Shown here: piece by piece, positions 21,441-32,364 of the stretch
Numbering within the stretch: the first letter of the stretch is position 1
Layout: every line of letters starts with the position of its first letter
Assembly (NCBI GenBank): GCA_025359565.1
Contig: JANYFY010000032.1
Location: 1 to 64,000 of the forward strand
DNA from: Gammaproteobacteria bacterium
GTDB lineage: Bacteria > Pseudomonadota > Gammaproteobacteria > Steroidobacterales > Steroidobacteraceae
Direction of reading: 5' to 3'
DNA length: 64,000 bases
The notes under the pieces: generated by a model
The model's database searches: none
What the model was told of the DNA's origin: nothing
What the model saw: the letters and a program-made list of their open reading frames with translations, nothing else
Program-made: the position numbers and the translations under genes

Positions 21441-23509
21441 ACGAGGCTTCCGTCACGAGTTTACGCGGGGTGGGCGATGCGCTCGCGCTGCGTTTGCGTG
21501 CCCTCGGCGTGCACACCACTCAAGATCTGTTATTTTTATTGCCCCTTCGATACGAAGATCGAACTCGCATAATCCCTTTAGGTGAACTGCATTGCGGTCA
21601 ACGCGCTGCTGTTGAGGGCGAGGTATTGCTCACTGAGATTAGTTTCCGCGGACGTCGTCAAATGCTATGTAGAATTGCCGACGGTTCGGGGTTTTTAACA
21701 CTGCGTTTTTTCTACTTCAACAACCAGCAACAAACCGGCCTAGCTCGCGGCACCCGGATACGCTGTTTCGGCGAGGCACGCCGCGGAGCTAAGGGTTTAG
21801 AATTTGTACATCCGGAATATCGGAAGGTGAGCGCCTTAGGCGCAGATGAAATCGCAGAGCACTTAACGCCCATTTATCCAGCGACCGAGGGCATAACGCA
21901 GGGCCGCTTGCGTCAGTTGGTTAACCTGGCATTGGATCAAAGCAGCGCCTCTAGCTTAACTGACTGGCTACCCGCCTCCATGGTTGGCGACATGTGTTTA
22001 CCCAGCCTGCACGAGGCTTTGTTGTACGTGCACCGACCTCCGCCGAACGCGCCGCTCGATGTGCTGGAAATTCGCCGACATCCTGCCCAACGTCGCTTGG
22101 CGTTCGAGGAATTATTAGCGCATCAGTTGTCCCTTAGATTGCTGCGGCAACGTATCCAAAGCGATCCGGGTTGGCCACTGGCGCCCAATGATTTGCTTAA
22201 AAATAAATTGCTCAGCGCGTTGCCGTTTCGCATGACTACGGCACAAACTAGGGTGCTTCTAGAGATCGAACGTGACCTGGCTGGGGATAAACCGATGCTG
22301 CGCCTTGTGCAAGGCGATGTCGGTTGCGGCAAGACCCTGGTGGCAGCCCTCGCGGCCGCGCGCGCCGTGACGGCAAAACGCCAGGTAGCGCTCATGGCGC
22401 CGACCGAGCTGCTTGCCGACCAGCATGCCCAAAATTTTCGCCGTTGGTTTGAACCTCTCGAAGTGCCCGTGGCGCTATTAACCGGCCGTCAAACCGGTAA
22501 GGCGCGGCTTAAAGTGTTAGATAATATTCAATCCGGAGCGGCCTTAATCACTGTTGGAACTCACGCACTATTTCAAGACGGGGTGAATTTCGCGCACCTA
22601 GCGTTGGTCATTGTCGATGAGCAACACCGCTTCGGCGTACACCAACGTCTAAGCTTGCGCGAGAAAGGCAGCCGCGACTGTCATCAACCTCATCAGTTGA
22701 TCATGACCGCAACCCCAATCCCGCGTACGCTGGCGATGACTGCCTATGCGGATTTAGACGTCTCAGTGATCGATGAAATGCCGCCGGGGCGTACTCCAAT
22801 TAAGACCGTCGTACTCGCCGAGACGCGCCGTGACGAAGTTGTGCTGCGGATTCGTAATTCCTGCCTTGAGGGCCGTCAGGCCTATTGGGTGTGTCCCCTG
22901 ATCGATGAGTCGGAAGAGATGCCCTATCAGGCAGCAGAAGAGACTGCTGGCGCTTTGAGTGCTGCGTTACCTGAGCTTAAGGTAGGGCTAATTCACGGTC
23001 GTATGCCAGGGGCGGCCAAAGAGGACATCATGCGGCGCTTTAAAGAAGGGGAGATTCAATTGCTTGTCGCGACTACCGTAATAGAAGTGGGTGTCGATGT
23101 AGCCAATGCGACCTTAATGGTAATTGAAAACGCCGAACGAATGGGACTGGCGCAGTTGCATCAACTTCGCGGTCGCGTCGGTCGAGGGCAGCACGTAAGT
23201 TCCTGTCTATTGTTATACCGCGCGCCGTTATCGTCTGTAGCTCGCGAACGTTTGGCCGTCATGCGCGATACGAACGATGGTTTTGAAGTGGCGCGCCGCG
23301 ATCTGGAACTTCGAGGACCCGGCGAATTATTGGGCACTCGACAAACGGGGCTCGCACAATTGCGGGTGGCGGATTTATTACGTGATGCCGACTTGCTTCC
23401 CAGGGTACAGATTGCTGCCGAGACTCTGCTCCATACCTTTCCCTCGCATGTCGCGCCCTTAGTCAGCCGTTGGGTGGGAGAAGCCGGACAATATGGTCGC
23501 ATCGGGTAG
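21437..23509 (+). CDS. recG: ATP-dependent DNA helicase RecG
   Basis: RecG rewinds stalled forks and processes branched DNA. The protein is 690 aa from GTG 21437, which overlaps the ridA stop as GTGA. An upstream in-frame GTG at 21422 would add five residues and is less likely. An N-terminal wedge/OB region ([20 protein letters not shown]) is followed by helicase motifs: [56 protein letters not shown], and RGRVGRG near 575. All are intact. It is last in the gmk-recG series, and ubiC begins 9 bases later. Confidence 0.96.
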   Translation: MNEASVTSLRGVGDALALRLRALGVHTTQDLLFLLPLRYEDRTRIIPLGELHCGQRAAVEGEVLLTEISFRGRRQMLCRIADGSGFLTLRFFYFNNQQQTGLARGTRIRCFGEARRGAKGLEFVHPEYRKVSALGADEIAEHLTPIYPATEGITQGRLRQLVNLALDQSSASSLTDWLPASMVGDMCLPSLHEALLYVHRPPPNAPLDVLEIRRHPAQRRLAFEELLAHQLSLRLLRQRIQSDPGWPLAPNDLLKNKLLSALPFRMTTAQTRVLLEIERDLAGDKPMLRLVQGDVGCGKTLVAALAAARAVTAKRQVALMAPTELLADQHAQNFRRWFEPLEVPVALLTGRQTGKARLKVLDNIQSGAALITVGTHALFQDGVNFAHLALVIVDEQHRFGVHQRLSLREKGSRDCHQPHQLIMTATPIPRTLAMTAYADLDVSVIDEMPPGRTPIKTVVLAETRRDEVVLRIRNSCLEGRQAYWVCPLIDESEEMPYQAAEETAGALSAALPELKVGLIHGRMPGAAKEDIMRRFKEGEIQLLVATTVIEVGVDVANATLMVIENAERMGLAQLHQLRGRVGRGQHVSSCLLLYRAPLSSVARERLAVMRDTNDGFEVARRDLELRGPGELLGTRQTGLAQLRVADLLRDADLLPRVQIAAETLLHTFPSHVAPLVSRWVGEAGQYGRIG

Positions 23510-23518
23510 AATAGGGGT

Positions 23519-24118
23519 ATGTCAATGTACAAAGCGCGCCCCATCGATTCCCGTGCCGGTGCAATTGAGTGGTTACCTGCCGAACACTTAGGTCAGATGC
23601 AAGTTGACTCACAAATACGCCCGTGGCTCATTGGTAAAGGAATGCTGACATTGCGGCTAAAAACCGTGTGTGGGGAGCGTTTCGTGTTGCGTCTCGTCAA
23701 TCAATGGACCGGAGTGCTTAACGCTGATCATCGATTGAGTTTGAAAACAACCGACAAAGCGGGACTATTTCGTAATGTAGCGATGTGTTGCGACAAAACG
23801 GTTTGGGTGTTTGCCGAAACGGTTATCCCAGACTCTACCCTGAGTGCGTACCCTTGGCTGGCTGAACTGGGGGATGCCGCACTGGGCGAAACATTAATGG
23901 GTTTATCCGGGGTAGAACGCAGCTCCTACGAATATGCTTGGTTAGAGCACGACGATGCACTGACCATGCGCGCCTTAGAGAATACTTCACTGGGGTTACA
24001 AGGATTATGGGCACGACGTTCAATTTTTTTCTTGCGCGGCGGACCCCTCCTGGTTCAAGAGATTTTTTTACCCACGATGGGTTACGCGATCCCCCTTAGG
24101 TTTGGGACGGGACTTTAA
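23519..24118 (+). CDS. ubiC: Chorismate lyase
   Basis: This enzyme splits chorismate into pyruvate and 4-hydroxybenzoate, the first committed step of ubiquinone synthesis. The 199-aa protein has the family's RPWLIGKGMLTLRLKTVCGE region near residue 37, and later WARRSIFFLRGGPLLVQEIF then LPTM, the strands that hold the active-site Arg and Glu. Product passes to UbiA, encoded next. The two frames overlap if the longer ubiA start is used. It is cytosolic and complete. Confidence 0.92.
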   Translation: MSMYKARPIDSRAGAIEWLPAEHLGQMQVDSQIRPWLIGKGMLTLRLKTVCGERFVLRLVNQWTGVLNADHRLSLKTTDKAGLFRNVAMCCDKTVWVFAETVIPDSTLSAYPWLAELGDAALGETLMGLSGVERSSYEYAWLEHDDALTMRALENTSLGLQGLWARRSIFFLRGGPLLVQEIFLPTMGYAIPLRFGTGL

Positions 24119-24119
24119 G

Positions 24120-25094
24120 GTGCCATTGCCACAATCAGGGGTTAAGGTATTGGAGGCATTGGAGGAGCGCTGCCGCTGGATTAAGTACCGTTTGGAATAT
24201 CATCCGTGGGTCACCAATCAATTACCGCGCATTCTTGTCATCGGGCGTGGTTACGCCCAACTGATGCGCTTGGATCGCCCGATCGGAATATGGCTATTGC
24301 TATGGCCCACTCTATGGGCTGTCTGGATTGCGGGACGCGGCAAACCGGATGCGCATATATTTATCATCTTTGTGGCAGGCGTCGTATTAATGCGATCCGC
24401 TGGCTGCGTGATTAACGATTATGCTGATCGCAGCTTCGATGCCCACGTCGATCGCACTAAAGACAGACCCCTTGCCACCGGACAAATATCCACTCAGGAG
24501 GCATTAATATTATTCGCACTCCTATGTCTTGGAGCTTTAGTTTTTGCGCTGCAACTAAATCGTATGACACTATTGTTAGCGGTATTGGGCGCTTTTTTAG
24601 CCGTCAGTTATCCGTTCGTTAAGCGCTTTTTATCGGTGCCGCAAATGTATTTAGGGGTTACATTCGGTTGGGGCATACCCATGGCTTTTGCGGCGCAATT
24701 AGAAAACGTACCGCGCGTAGCATGGCTAGTGCTGCTGGCGAATATGCTTTGGGTCACTGCGTACGACACCATGTATGCTATGGCGGATCGTGAAGACGAT
24801 CGTAAAATTGGCGTTCGCTCGACCGCTATTTTATTCGGGGATGCGGATCGACACATCATTGCCATTTTGCAGGCAATGACGTTGCTGACACTGTATTTGG
24901 TGGGAAAAATGATCCACTTTACTGCCTGGTATTACTGTGGATTAGCGGCCGCCGCGATTTTTTTTATGTACCAATTATGGCTCATTCGCAATCGCGACCG
25001 GAATGCCTGCTTGCAGGCATTTCTTAATAATCACTTTGTCGGCATGTCAGTATTCATCGGCATGCTGCTCAGTTACAGCTTCGCTCGTCTATAA
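24120..25094 (+). CDS. ubiA: 4-hydroxybenzoate polyprenyltransferase
   Basis: This enzyme attaches the polyprenyl tail to 4-hydroxybenzoate in the inner membrane. Two Asp-rich Mg-diphosphate sites are visible: [20 protein letters not shown] and DREDDRKIG. Several transmembrane helices surround them ([16 protein letters not shown] at the first). GTG 24120 is chosen because GGGACGGGA lies about 7 bases upstream, giving 324 aa. A TTG at 24102 would extend it six residues into ubiC. The N-terminus is some 30 residues longer than usual, so an internal start cannot be excluded. It follows ubiC directly. Confidence 0.93.
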   Translation: MPLPQSGVKVLEALEERCRWIKYRLEYHPWVTNQLPRILVIGRGYAQLMRLDRPIGIWLLLWPTLWAVWIAGRGKPDAHIFIIFVAGVVLMRSAGCVINDYADRSFDAHVDRTKDRPLATGQISTQEALILFALLCLGALVFALQLNRMTLLLAVLGAFLAVSYPFVKRFLSVPQMYLGVTFGWGIPMAFAAQLENVPRVAWLVLLANMLWVTAYDTMYAMADREDDRKIGVRSTAILFGDADRHIIAILQAMTLLTLYLVGKMIHFTAWYYCGLAAAAIFFMYQLWLIRNRDRNACLQAFLNNHFVGMSVFIGMLLSYSFARL

Positions 25095-25101
25095 TGATCT
25101 T

Positions 25102-26082
25102 ATGACAACACTACGCAACGATTGGACCAAGGTTGAGGTTTCGAACCTCTTCGCCTTGCCCTTTATGGATTTGATTTTTCGCGCGCAAACAATCCATCGA
25201 GAATTTCATATTCCTAACACGGTGCAAGTGAGCACGCTATTGTCCATCAAAACGGGCGCGTGCCCGGAAGACTGCGCCTACTGCCCGCAGAGCGTACGCT
25301 ACGATACGGGACTTGAGTCTGAAGAACTCCTGGAATTGAACACGGTGACCCAGAAAGCCCGCGCGGCCAAAGATTCGGGCGCGACGCGTTTTTGTATGGG
25401 TGCAGCCTACCGCTCACCAAAGCCGCGAGATTTAACCAAAGTTCTTGCCATGATTAAGGCGGTTAAATCACTCGGTCTAGAAACTTGCGCCACCTTAGGC
25501 ATGGTGAGTAGTACCCAAGCGCTGGAACTGAAACAGGCGGGTCTCGATTATTACAATCACAACCTAGACACCTCCGCTGAATACTACAAAGAAATCATCA
25601 GCACTCGAACCTACCAAGATCGATTGGATACTTTACAAGCGGTGCGCGACGCCGGAATGAACGTTTGTTGTGGCGGGATTGTCGGGATGGGTGAGCAAGC
25701 GGAAGACCGAGTCGGGCTTCTATATACCCTGGCGACCCTACCAGAGCATCCGCAGAGCGTTCCCATTAATCAACTGGTTCGCGTCGCCGGCACTCCACTT
25801 GCAGACGCCGCGGCACTCGACCCCTTTGACTTTGTCCGCATGGTCGCGGTCGCGAGAATTCTAATGCCACGTGCTCACGTGCGCCTGTCAGCGGGCCGCG
25901 CTGAAATGAGCGACGAGCTCCAGGCCTTGTGTTTCTTAGCCGGCGCTAATTCGATATTTTATGGCGAGAAACTATTGACTACTGGTAATCCTGACACGGC
26001 CGAGGATCAAAAATTGTTTGAACGACTGCAAATCGCGGCCGAACCGCTCGCTACGGCAGCACGGCACGCATCGGCGGCCTAG
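25102..26082 (+). CDS. bioB: Biotin synthase
   Basis: This radical SAM enzyme inserts sulfur into dethiobiotin. The cluster motif is CPEDCAYC near residue 55, preceded by [14 protein letters not shown]. Later stretches include [23 protein letters not shown] and [20 protein letters not shown], which contains the Arg ligand to the second cluster. ATG 25102 gives 326 aa. The longer frame from 25003 lies inside ubiA. It forms one run with bioC and bioD. No bioA, bioF or bioH is in the window. Confidence 0.97.
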   Translation: MTTLRNDWTKVEVSNLFALPFMDLIFRAQTIHREFHIPNTVQVSTLLSIKTGACPEDCAYCPQSVRYDTGLESEELLELNTVTQKARAAKDSGATRFCMGAAYRSPKPRDLTKVLAMIKAVKSLGLETCATLGMVSSTQALELKQAGLDYYNHNLDTSAEYYKEIISTRTYQDRLDTLQAVRDAGMNVCCGGIVGMGEQAEDRVGLLYTLATLPEHPQSVPINQLVRVAGTPLADAAALDPFDFVRMVAVARILMPRAHVRLSAGRAEMSDELQALCFLAGANSIFYGEKLLTTGNPDTAEDQKLFERLQIAAEPLATAARHASAA

Positions 26083-26085
26083 TGA

Positions 26086-26976
26086 ATGATGCCTGGCGAT
26101 CTTTGCGGGATTCGACGCTCGTTTAATCGCGCCGCCTCAAGTTACGACGCGGCAGCCGTGTTACAAGCCGAAATTCGCACTCTATTGCTCGAAAGACTCA
26201 CCTTAACGGCGCTAACGCCTGCACTAGTAGTAGACGCGGGCGCAGGTACCGGACATGCAAGCTATGTTCTTAAACGTCGCTACCCAAAGGCTCAAGTCGT
26301 CGCCATTGATGCAGCGCATGGCATGCTGCGCGTTGCCGAAAAACAAAGTTCTTGGTGGCGACCCATTAGTCGAGTCTGTGCCAGTCTCTATGCACTACCG
26401 CTCGCGACTGCGAGTGTTGATCTAATCATCAGCAATCTAGCGCTGCATTGGTGCGATCCGGAAGCTGTGTTTGCGGAATTTCGAAGAGTGTTGGCACCTC
26501 AGGGTTTTTTAAGTTTCACCAGTTTCGGACCCGAGACCTTACGCGAGCTACGCACCGCGTGGGCACAAATTGATAGCTACGATCACGTCAATACTTTCAT
26601 TGATATGCACGATCTTGGCGATGCCTTAGTGCGCGCAGGATTCAAAGGCCCGGTGCTCGACATGGACCGTTACACACTTAAATACAAGGACGTGAGTGCA
26701 TTGACTCAAGATCTCAAAGCTATGGGGACCACGCGGGTCCTAGGACACCGGCAGAAGGGCCTCACAAGCTCCATAAAGCCGAGGCGCATGGCGGCAGTCT
26801 ACGAAGAATATCGACAAGGGGGTCTTTTGCCCGCGACCTACGAAATAGTATTCGGACAAGCCTGGGCACCGACAGCCAACACGCAAACACGCGCAGGAAT
26901 AGATGCAACGGTATCGTTGCAAGAAATGAAACGTCAACTACATTCAAGGAACGCGGTGCAGGATCCGGCCCTGTGA
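26086..26976 (+). CDS. bioC: Malonyl-ACP O-methyltransferase
   Basis: BioC methylates malonyl-ACP so that fatty acid enzymes can build the pimeloyl chain of biotin. The 296-aa protein has RRSFNRAASSYDAAAVLQAE at the start, SAM motif I VVDAGAGTGHASYVLKRRYP, and the LIISNLALHWCDPEAVFAEF motif characteristic of BioC. It starts 4 bases after bioB, and its TGA overlaps the bioD GTG by 4 bases. The order bioB-bioC-bioD supports the specific name over a generic methyltransferase. Confidence 0.93.
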   Translation: MMPGDLCGIRRSFNRAASSYDAAAVLQAEIRTLLLERLTLTALTPALVVDAGAGTGHASYVLKRRYPKAQVVAIDAAHGMLRVAEKQSSWWRPISRVCASLYALPLATASVDLIISNLALHWCDPEAVFAEFRRVLAPQGFLSFTSFGPETLRELRTAWAQIDSYDHVNTFIDMHDLGDALVRAGFKGPVLDMDRYTLKYKDVSALTQDLKAMGTTRVLGHRQKGLTSSIKPRRMAAVYEEYRQGGLLPATYEIVFGQAWAPTANTQTRAGIDATVSLQEMKRQLHSRNAVQDPAL

Positions 26977-27662
26977 AGACCGCGGATTCACTCTTAACAA
27001 CCGGTCGATTTTTTATCACGGGAACCGACACCGGCGTGGGTAAAACTCGCGTCGCCGTGGCGCTATGTCGGACTCTTGCCCAGCGCGGCCTACGCGTAAC
27101 CGCCATGAAGCCCGTGGCGAGTGGCTGCGTCAACACTGACGCGGGACTTCGCAGCGAGGACGCACTGGCTCTGCAACGTGCAATAAACGTACGCATTCCG
27201 TACGATGAAATAAACCCCTACGCTTTTAAAGCTGCGATTGCGCCGCACATCGCTGCGATGGACATAGGATGCAAAATTGATTTTGATGTGCTAGATCGTG
27301 CTTACCAGCGAATGGCCCTACAAAGCGATATTACGATTGTAGAAGGTGCCGGAGGTTGGTTAGCACCCCTAGATACGCTGCGCAACTTCGCCGACCTCGC
27401 AGTATTTTGGCAACTCGATGTGATTCTTGTGGTCGGCATGCGACTCGGTTGCCTAAACCATGCCATGCTTACCGCCGAGGCGATCGAGCGGCGCGGTTTA
27501 CGATTGCGGGGTTGGGTTGCGAGCGTCATCGATCCTCAATTTGAACGCCTCGCAGAAAACCTAGTTACTTTACAAATGCGCTTACCACAACCTCGCTTAA
27601 GCCTATTTCCCTTTGTGCCGCAACTACCCGAGGATTCGGCGCTCCCGAAGTTTGCGCTTTAG
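26973..27662 (+). CDS. bioD: Dethiobiotin synthetase
   Basis: BioD closes the ureido ring of dethiobiotin from DAPA, CO2 and ATP. The 229-aa protein has the P-loop FITGTDTGVGKTRVAVALCR, substrate-binding MKPVASGC, and IVEGAGGWLAPL. The GTG start overlaps the bioC stop (GTGA). It is the last gene of the bio run, and the next gene converges 11 bases away with no obvious terminator hairpin. Confidence 0.95.
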   Translation: MKTADSLLTTGRFFITGTDTGVGKTRVAVALCRTLAQRGLRVTAMKPVASGCVNTDAGLRSEDALALQRAINVRIPYDEINPYAFKAAIAPHIAAMDIGCKIDFDVLDRAYQRMALQSDITIVEGAGGWLAPLDTLRNFADLAVFWQLDVILVVGMRLGCLNHAMLTAEAIERRGLRLRGWVASVIDPQFERLAENLVTLQMRLPQPRLSLFPFVPQLPEDSALPKFAL

Positions 27663-27673
27663 AATCCCGATAC

Positions 27674-28936
27674 TCAGCCGCAGTGACCGACGACAAACGC
27701 CGCGACAGCAGCAATTTGCGCTTCCGAGTAAGTCTTGGCAAAACCCGGCATCACCTCAGCGCCTTGTGCACCCTGTAAATGGGAACCTAAGCGAATCACC
27801 TGCAGCACATTTAAGGGTACGGCCTCGCGGCAGCTACGACTTCCCTGAATCGACGCCATCTCGGATTGCACTCCACCCCCATCGATACGGTGGCAACTCG
27901 CACACACTTCATCAAATACCTGGTGGCCGAGAGTAAGGTACGAGTTCGAGGGGATCGGCGCTAACACGGGCGCTGCCACAATTCCTGCCATCATGGGCTG
28001 CAGGCCACGCAAATAGATCCCCATTGCAGCGACGTCGTCCGCCGCTAAAAAACGCAGGCTGTTTTCCACCACTTCGGCCATGGGCCCTGAGGCTGTGCCG
28101 CGCGACGGCGTATGGCCAGTGGACAGATATTGCACTAAACTCTCCGCCGACCAAGACCTTAACCCGGTAATCGGATCGGCTAAGTTATAGGCATTCCAAC
28201 CGTCAGCAACCGCACCCGCGTAGGGGCGCTGTGTATCCACGGCCTGCAAGACATTTCGGGGCGTGTGACATTCGCCGCAATGACCTAGTGCCTCCGCAAG
28301 GTACGCCCCGCGATTCCACTCAAGCCCATGGTCTTTATCCGGCTCGAAGCGATGTTGAGGCTTGTACAGTTGGCTCCAAATCGCCATCAGGCCGCGCTGG
28401 TTATAAGGAAAAGTCAGTTCATTCGGCGGCGGTCTGTAGTGAATCGGCGCCAAGGTCCGCAAGTAAGCTTTAATAGCCAATACGTCGGCGTCAGTCAGCA
28501 ATGCATACGAGGCATAGGGAAATACCGGATACAGATGCTGGCTATGCTTGCCCACACCCTCGTGCATTGCGTGTAAAAATTCAGCATCTGTCCACGTTCC
28601 AATCCCGGTTTCATCATCCGGCGTAATATTGGACGAATAAATGACACCGAAAGGAAGTTTAAAAGCTCGGCCACCTGAAAAACCCGCGTGATGCGTTTGG
28701 GAATGACACGCGATGCAATCGGCGGCCTTAGTCAAATACTCACCTCGCACCCATAGCGATGAATTCTTCAAAGCAGAGGGCACACCACTCGGGTCACCCT
28801 TTAAATATTTCTCTAGCGCCACCGGCTGGGTCCCAAATAATCCAGGCGCTGGGCGCGGCCAAATTGAAGCCAACGCCCCCAACAGCGCCACTACACCTAG
28901 CAAGCCCACCCACTTGAGAACTGCCGCAATTTTCAA
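27674..28936 (-). CDS. Triheme c-type cytochrome, electron acceptor of the molybdenum oxidase
   Basis: This 420-aa protein has an N-terminal membrane/signal segment (WVGLLGVVALLGALASI) and three CxxCH heme sites: CIACH (74-78), CGECH near 220 and CASCH near 345. This is the layout of the alcohol dehydrogenase-type cytochrome subunit. It lies 9 bases downstream of the molybdopterin subunit gene in a three-gene operon (2Fe-2S, molybdopterin, cytochrome). It should take electrons from the periplasmic hydroxylase to the respiratory chain. The complex is anchored to the periplasmic face by the N-terminal helix. Confidence 0.9.
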   Translation of the reverse strand: MKIAAVLKWVGLLGVVALLGALASIWPRPAPGLFGTQPVALEKYLKGDPSGVPSALKNSSLWVRGEYLTKAADCIACHSQTHHAGFSGGRAFKLPFGVIYSSNITPDDETGIGTWTDAEFLHAMHEGVGKHSQHLYPVFPYASYALLTDADVLAIKAYLRTLAPIHYRPPPNELTFPYNQRGLMAIWSQLYKPQHRFEPDKDHGLEWNRGAYLAEALGHCGECHTPRNVLQAVDTQRPYAGAVADGWNAYNLADPITGLRSWSAESLVQYLSTGHTPSRGTASGPMAEVVENSLRFLAADDVAAMGIYLRGLQPMMAGIVAAPVLAPIPSNSYLTLGHQVFDEVCASCHRIDGGGVQSEMASIQGSRSCREAVPLNVLQVIRLGSHLQGAQGAEVMPGFAKTYSEAQIAAVAAFVVGHCG

Positions 28937-28945
28937 TTGCGACTC

Positions 28946-31111
28946 CTAGATCGCGCGTAAATCATGTGTCGCCACCGGTAATTTTCGCAACCTCACTCCG
29001 GTGGCCGCGAAAATCGCGTTGATCAGCGCCGGCGCAACCGCGGCCGTACCGGTCTCTCCAATACCGCCAGGCGCTTCAGCGCTCTCCATCAAGTGCACCT
29101 TCACCCTGGGCGCCTCCAACATACGGAGCATCCGATAATCATTAAAATTGCTTTGGTCCACGCGACCATTCGCAAGCGTAATTTCGTTGAACAAAGCGGC
29201 GCTTAAACCAAATATCGTACCGCCTTCAATTTGCGCCTTAACAGTGTCGGGATTCACGATGACTCCGCAATCCACTGCGCACACAGCTCCCTCCACTTTA
29301 ACCTCGCCGCCCGCGGTGACCGCAACTTGCAGCACCGTCGCAACATAAGTACCGAAAGCAAACTCAACTGATACGCCCCGCCCGGAACGCGCCGGCAGGG
29401 GCTTGCCCCAGTCGGCCATCATGGCTGCTTTCTCGAGCACACCGAGCGCACGCGGTGAGCCTTTTAACAGTCGTCGGCGATATTCTACGGGGTCGATCTT
29501 CGCCGCCAGCGCCAGCTCATCCATGACGCTTTCGACAATAAAAACGTTATGAGTCGAGCCCACACCGCGCCACCATCCGGTCGCGATACCCGGCGGCTCA
29601 CATCGTACAAACTCTAACAGCACATTCGGAAAATCATACGGGGGCCCCGCAGCACTATCGACGGCATCGTCATCCAATCCGTTCTTAAAACTGGGAGGAT
29701 CCCAACGCGCAAGGACGCTTGAACCGGTGACTCGATGCTGCCAGGTGAGTGGCATCCCATGACTATCTAATCCCACCCACACCCGATTGTGATAACACGG
29801 ACGATAAAAATCGTGCTGCATATCTTCCTCGCGACTCCACAGCACATTGACGGGTCCCTCGACTTGTTGGCCGATGCGAACTGCTAGGTTGATATTGTCA
29901 ATTTCTAATCGCCGGCCAAAACCCCCACCAATAAACAGACTGTGCAACTTCACCGCTGCCAGCGGCAACCCCGTAATCCGCGCCGCTTCCGCCTGGGCGC
30001 GCGTCTGCACCTGCGTGCCCACCCAGATGTCACAACCATCGACTCGTACGTGCACCGAACAATTCATGGGCTCCATGGGCGCGTGGGCTAATAAAGGCAG
30101 CTCATACACTTGCTCAAACTGACTCACCGCGTGCGCGCGCGCACCCGCTACATCCCCAATCTTGTTGGCGACCAGAGCCTTGCCAGTGGTGGAAGCCAAT
30201 GCCATCTGCCTCGCGATGGCCGCGCTGTCAATCGCAGCGTTGGGACCTGAATCCCAATTAAGCTGTAAGGCAGCCAAACCTTTGCGTGCAGCACCCGTAT
30301 GATCGGCGACGACCGCCACCGCATCGTGGAGCTGGATTACTTTGCGAACCCCGGAGACCTTAAGCGCAGCCGAATCATCAGTAGGTCGCAGCGCAGCGCC
30401 GAATTCCGGACAAATGGCGACCGCCGCAAATTTCATTCCGGCAACGCGAGCATCAATACCAAACACGGTTTGGCCCAGGACTTTATCCTTGGCGTCGACT
30501 CTTTTAGCCGCCGTGCCGATCAGTTTGAAATCTTTACGCGCCTTCAAAACGACCGCACCGGGTACCGGCAGTTTAGCCGCCGCGTCGACCAATAACTGGT
30601 ATCGCACGCTGCGACCCGAAGGGCTATGCACTACGCTACCCTTATAAGCATGGCAGGTGTGTTCCTCCACTCGCCACAATTTTGCAGCGGCCGTAATCAG
30701 CAAAGTGCGCGCAATCGCACCACATTGCCGTAACGGCTCCCACGCAGCGCGTATTGATGCCGAGGTCCCCGTCGCCTGCATGCCGTTGATGGGATTAGTA
30801 TACAACTTGTCGTCGGGAGGGGCCGCTTCCACTACGATCTGCGCCAGATCGACCTCGAGCTCTTCGGCGATTAACATCGGTAGCGACGTGAAAGTCCCCT
30901 GACCCATTTCCACCATGTGTACGATCAGGGTAATAGGACCGGTGCGACCAATGCGAATAAACGCATTCGGCATAAACGACGCACTAATATCAGCAGCAGC
31001 AGCAGCACCTGCACCCGCGCGCTGCGGTAGCATTAAGCTCAGCAGCAAACCACCGCCCGCTGCTGCGCTGGTTTGAATAAATACCCTACGCGAGGTCAGC
31101 GAGCGCGTCAC
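28946..31111 (-). CDS. Molybdopterin-binding subunit of a periplasmic aldehyde/isoquinoline-type oxidoreductase
   Basis: This 721-aa protein of the IorB-like xanthine oxidase group has a twin-arginine leader [20 protein letters not shown], so the folded complex would leave by the Tat pathway encoded later in this window. Cofactor-binding stretches include [36 protein letters not shown] and the catalytic Glu in [20 protein letters not shown]. Such enzymes hydroxylate N-heterocycles or oxidise aldehydes. The substrate is not evident. The ATG overlaps the stop of the 2Fe-2S subunit by 4 bases. Confidence 0.9.
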   Translation of the reverse strand: MTRSLTSRRVFIQTSAAAGGGLLLSLMLPQRAGAGAAAAADISASFMPNAFIRIGRTGPITLIVHMVEMGQGTFTSLPMLIAEELEVDLAQIVVEAAPPDDKLYTNPINGMQATGTSASIRAAWEPLRQCGAIARTLLITAAAKLWRVEEHTCHAYKGSVVHSPSGRSVRYQLLVDAAAKLPVPGAVVLKARKDFKLIGTAAKRVDAKDKVLGQTVFGIDARVAGMKFAAVAICPEFGAALRPTDDSAALKVSGVRKVIQLHDAVAVVADHTGAARKGLAALQLNWDSGPNAAIDSAAIARQMALASTTGKALVANKIGDVAGARAHAVSQFEQVYELPLLAHAPMEPMNCSVHVRVDGCDIWVGTQVQTRAQAEAARITGLPLAAVKLHSLFIGGGFGRRLEIDNINLAVRIGQQVEGPVNVLWSREEDMQHDFYRPCYHNRVWVGLDSHGMPLTWQHRVTGSSVLARWDPPSFKNGLDDDAVDSAAGPPYDFPNVLLEFVRCEPPGIATGWWRGVGSTHNVFIVESVMDELALAAKIDPVEYRRRLLKGSPRALGVLEKAAMMADWGKPLPARSGRGVSVEFAFGTYVATVLQVAVTAGGEVKVEGAVCAVDCGVIVNPDTVKAQIEGGTIFGLSAALFNEITLANGRVDQSNFNDYRMLRMLEAPRVKVHLMESAEAPGGIGETGTAAVAPALINAIFAATGVRLRKLPVATHDLRAI

Positions 31112-31608
31112 TGGGTACCGATTGCGATATCGCTGGACTCACCATCCGTCACGAGGTGAGTCGCTGCGTGTTTGATTGCCGCGCGAATCCGCTGATAGGT
31201 TCCGCAACGACAAATATTGCCGGACATTGCATGGTCGATGTCGCCGTCACTCGGATTAGGCTTATCAGCCAGTAGAGCCGAGGCGGACATAATTTGGCCA
31301 GGCTGACAATATCCACATTGGACCACTTCAAGCTCAAGCCACGCCGCCATTAAACTCGCCGAAACCTTCTCGCTACTCGCACCCTCGATAGTCCGGACGC
31401 GCTTACCCACGGCAGCGGCGACCGGCAGAGTGCAGGCACGTACCGGCCGACCATCCAAATGCACGGTGCAGGCTCCGCACAATGCGATTGCACACCCAAA
31501 CTTAGTACCAGTCATTCCAAGGACATCGCGCAATACCCAAAGCAACGGAGTATCGCCTTCAACCTCTACTGAATGATCCGCACCATTGACATTGATGGAA
31601 TAGCTCAT
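31108..31608 (-). CDS. 2Fe-2S subunit of the molybdenum oxidoreductase
   Basis: This 166-aa IorA-like protein carries two 2Fe-2S clusters. The plant-type site is [16 protein letters not shown] with a partner cysteine near residue 58, and the helical domain has [13 protein letters not shown] and [13 protein letters not shown]. It lacks its own leader and would be co-exported with the Tat-bearing large subunit. It is the first gene of the operon, divergent from the DUF1003 gene with a 48-base spacer. Confidence 0.93.
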   Translation of the reverse strand: MSYSINVNGADHSVEVEGDTPLLWVLRDVLGMTGTKFGCAIALCGACTVHLDGRPVRACTLPVAAAVGKRVRTIEGASSEKVSASLMAAWLELEVVQCGYCQPGQIMSASALLADKPNPSDGDIDHAMSGNICRCGTYQRIRAAIKHAATHLVTDGESSDIAIGTQ

Positions 31609-31656
31609 GAGCCGCTACTGTATCAGACCGATCACTTCGATTAGCATAGACGTCCA

Positions 31657-32217
31657 ATGAAAATTATGAAGCCCAATCTCAGCGCATTAGACGACCTACC
31701 CTCTAACCCGGCGCTGTCCGACGTGGTTGAGCGCAATATTCGCACTATTTTAAAGCTCCGCGCACATTCAGCCCATATTCGCAATGTTCAAGAACGCCTT
31801 GCGGATTGGATCACAAATTTCTCCGGCCGCATGTTATTTGCCTACCTGCACGTAGTTTGGTTCGGGGTGTGGTTATTGCTTAATACGGGATGGTTTGGAA
31901 TTCGCTCATTCGATCCTTATCCCTACGGATTATTGACTATGGTCGTCTCATTAGAAGCCATTTTTCTTTCAACTTTCGTACTCATCAGTCAAAACCGACT
32001 CAGCGAGGAATCAGATCGACGCGCCGATTTAGATCTACATATAGGTCTTTTAACCGAAGCGGAACTCACACGCGTTATCAAAATGCTTCACGCGATTCAA
32101 GAAAAATTGGGTGTTGAATGTCAAGATCCCGATGAGCTTGCAGATATGGAATTGAACACTGACCCCGAGGACGTACTCGAGGAGATTGAACGTCTTGGCA
32201 AACTCGTTAGAAATTAG
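31657..32217 (+). CDS. DUF1003 membrane protein
   Basis: This 186-aa protein has two membrane segments (MLFAYLHVVWFGVWLLLNTG, and LLTMVVSLEAIFLSTFVLIS then QNR) in the arrangement that defines DUF1003, followed by an acidic helical tail. The family sits in the inner membrane of many bacteria and its role is unknown. Start ATG 31657; an internal ATG nearby (MKPNLS) is also possible. The spacer after it (32218-32364) is AT-rich and carries no gene. Confidence 0.85.
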   Translation: MKIMKPNLSALDDLPSNPALSDVVERNIRTILKLRAHSAHIRNVQERLADWITNFSGRMLFAYLHVVWFGVWLLLNTGWFGIRSFDPYPYGLLTMVVSLEAIFLSTFVLISQNRLSEESDRRADLDLHIGLLTEAELTRVIKMLHAIQEKLGVECQDPDELADMELNTDPEDVLEEIERLGKLVRN

Positions 32218-32364
32218 CTTCGGTGCTCTTTAGCGCGTTTAATAAACACTCCCCTCGCATTACGCTTCCTTAATAACTCTAGCCCGCGAGCAAACTGTGA
32301 CGTTATAGGTTTCATAGGAAACTTAATTCGCCTAGTTTGCGTGATAATTCATCAGCGGGGCATT

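Noticed and set aside
21422-23509. Longer recG start at GTG 21422
   Set aside because: GTG 21437 overlaps the ridA stop as GTGA, and no conserved residues lie before it.
25003-25101. bioB extension to 25003
   Set aside because: It lies within ubiA; ATG 25102 gives the standard biotin synthase N-terminus.
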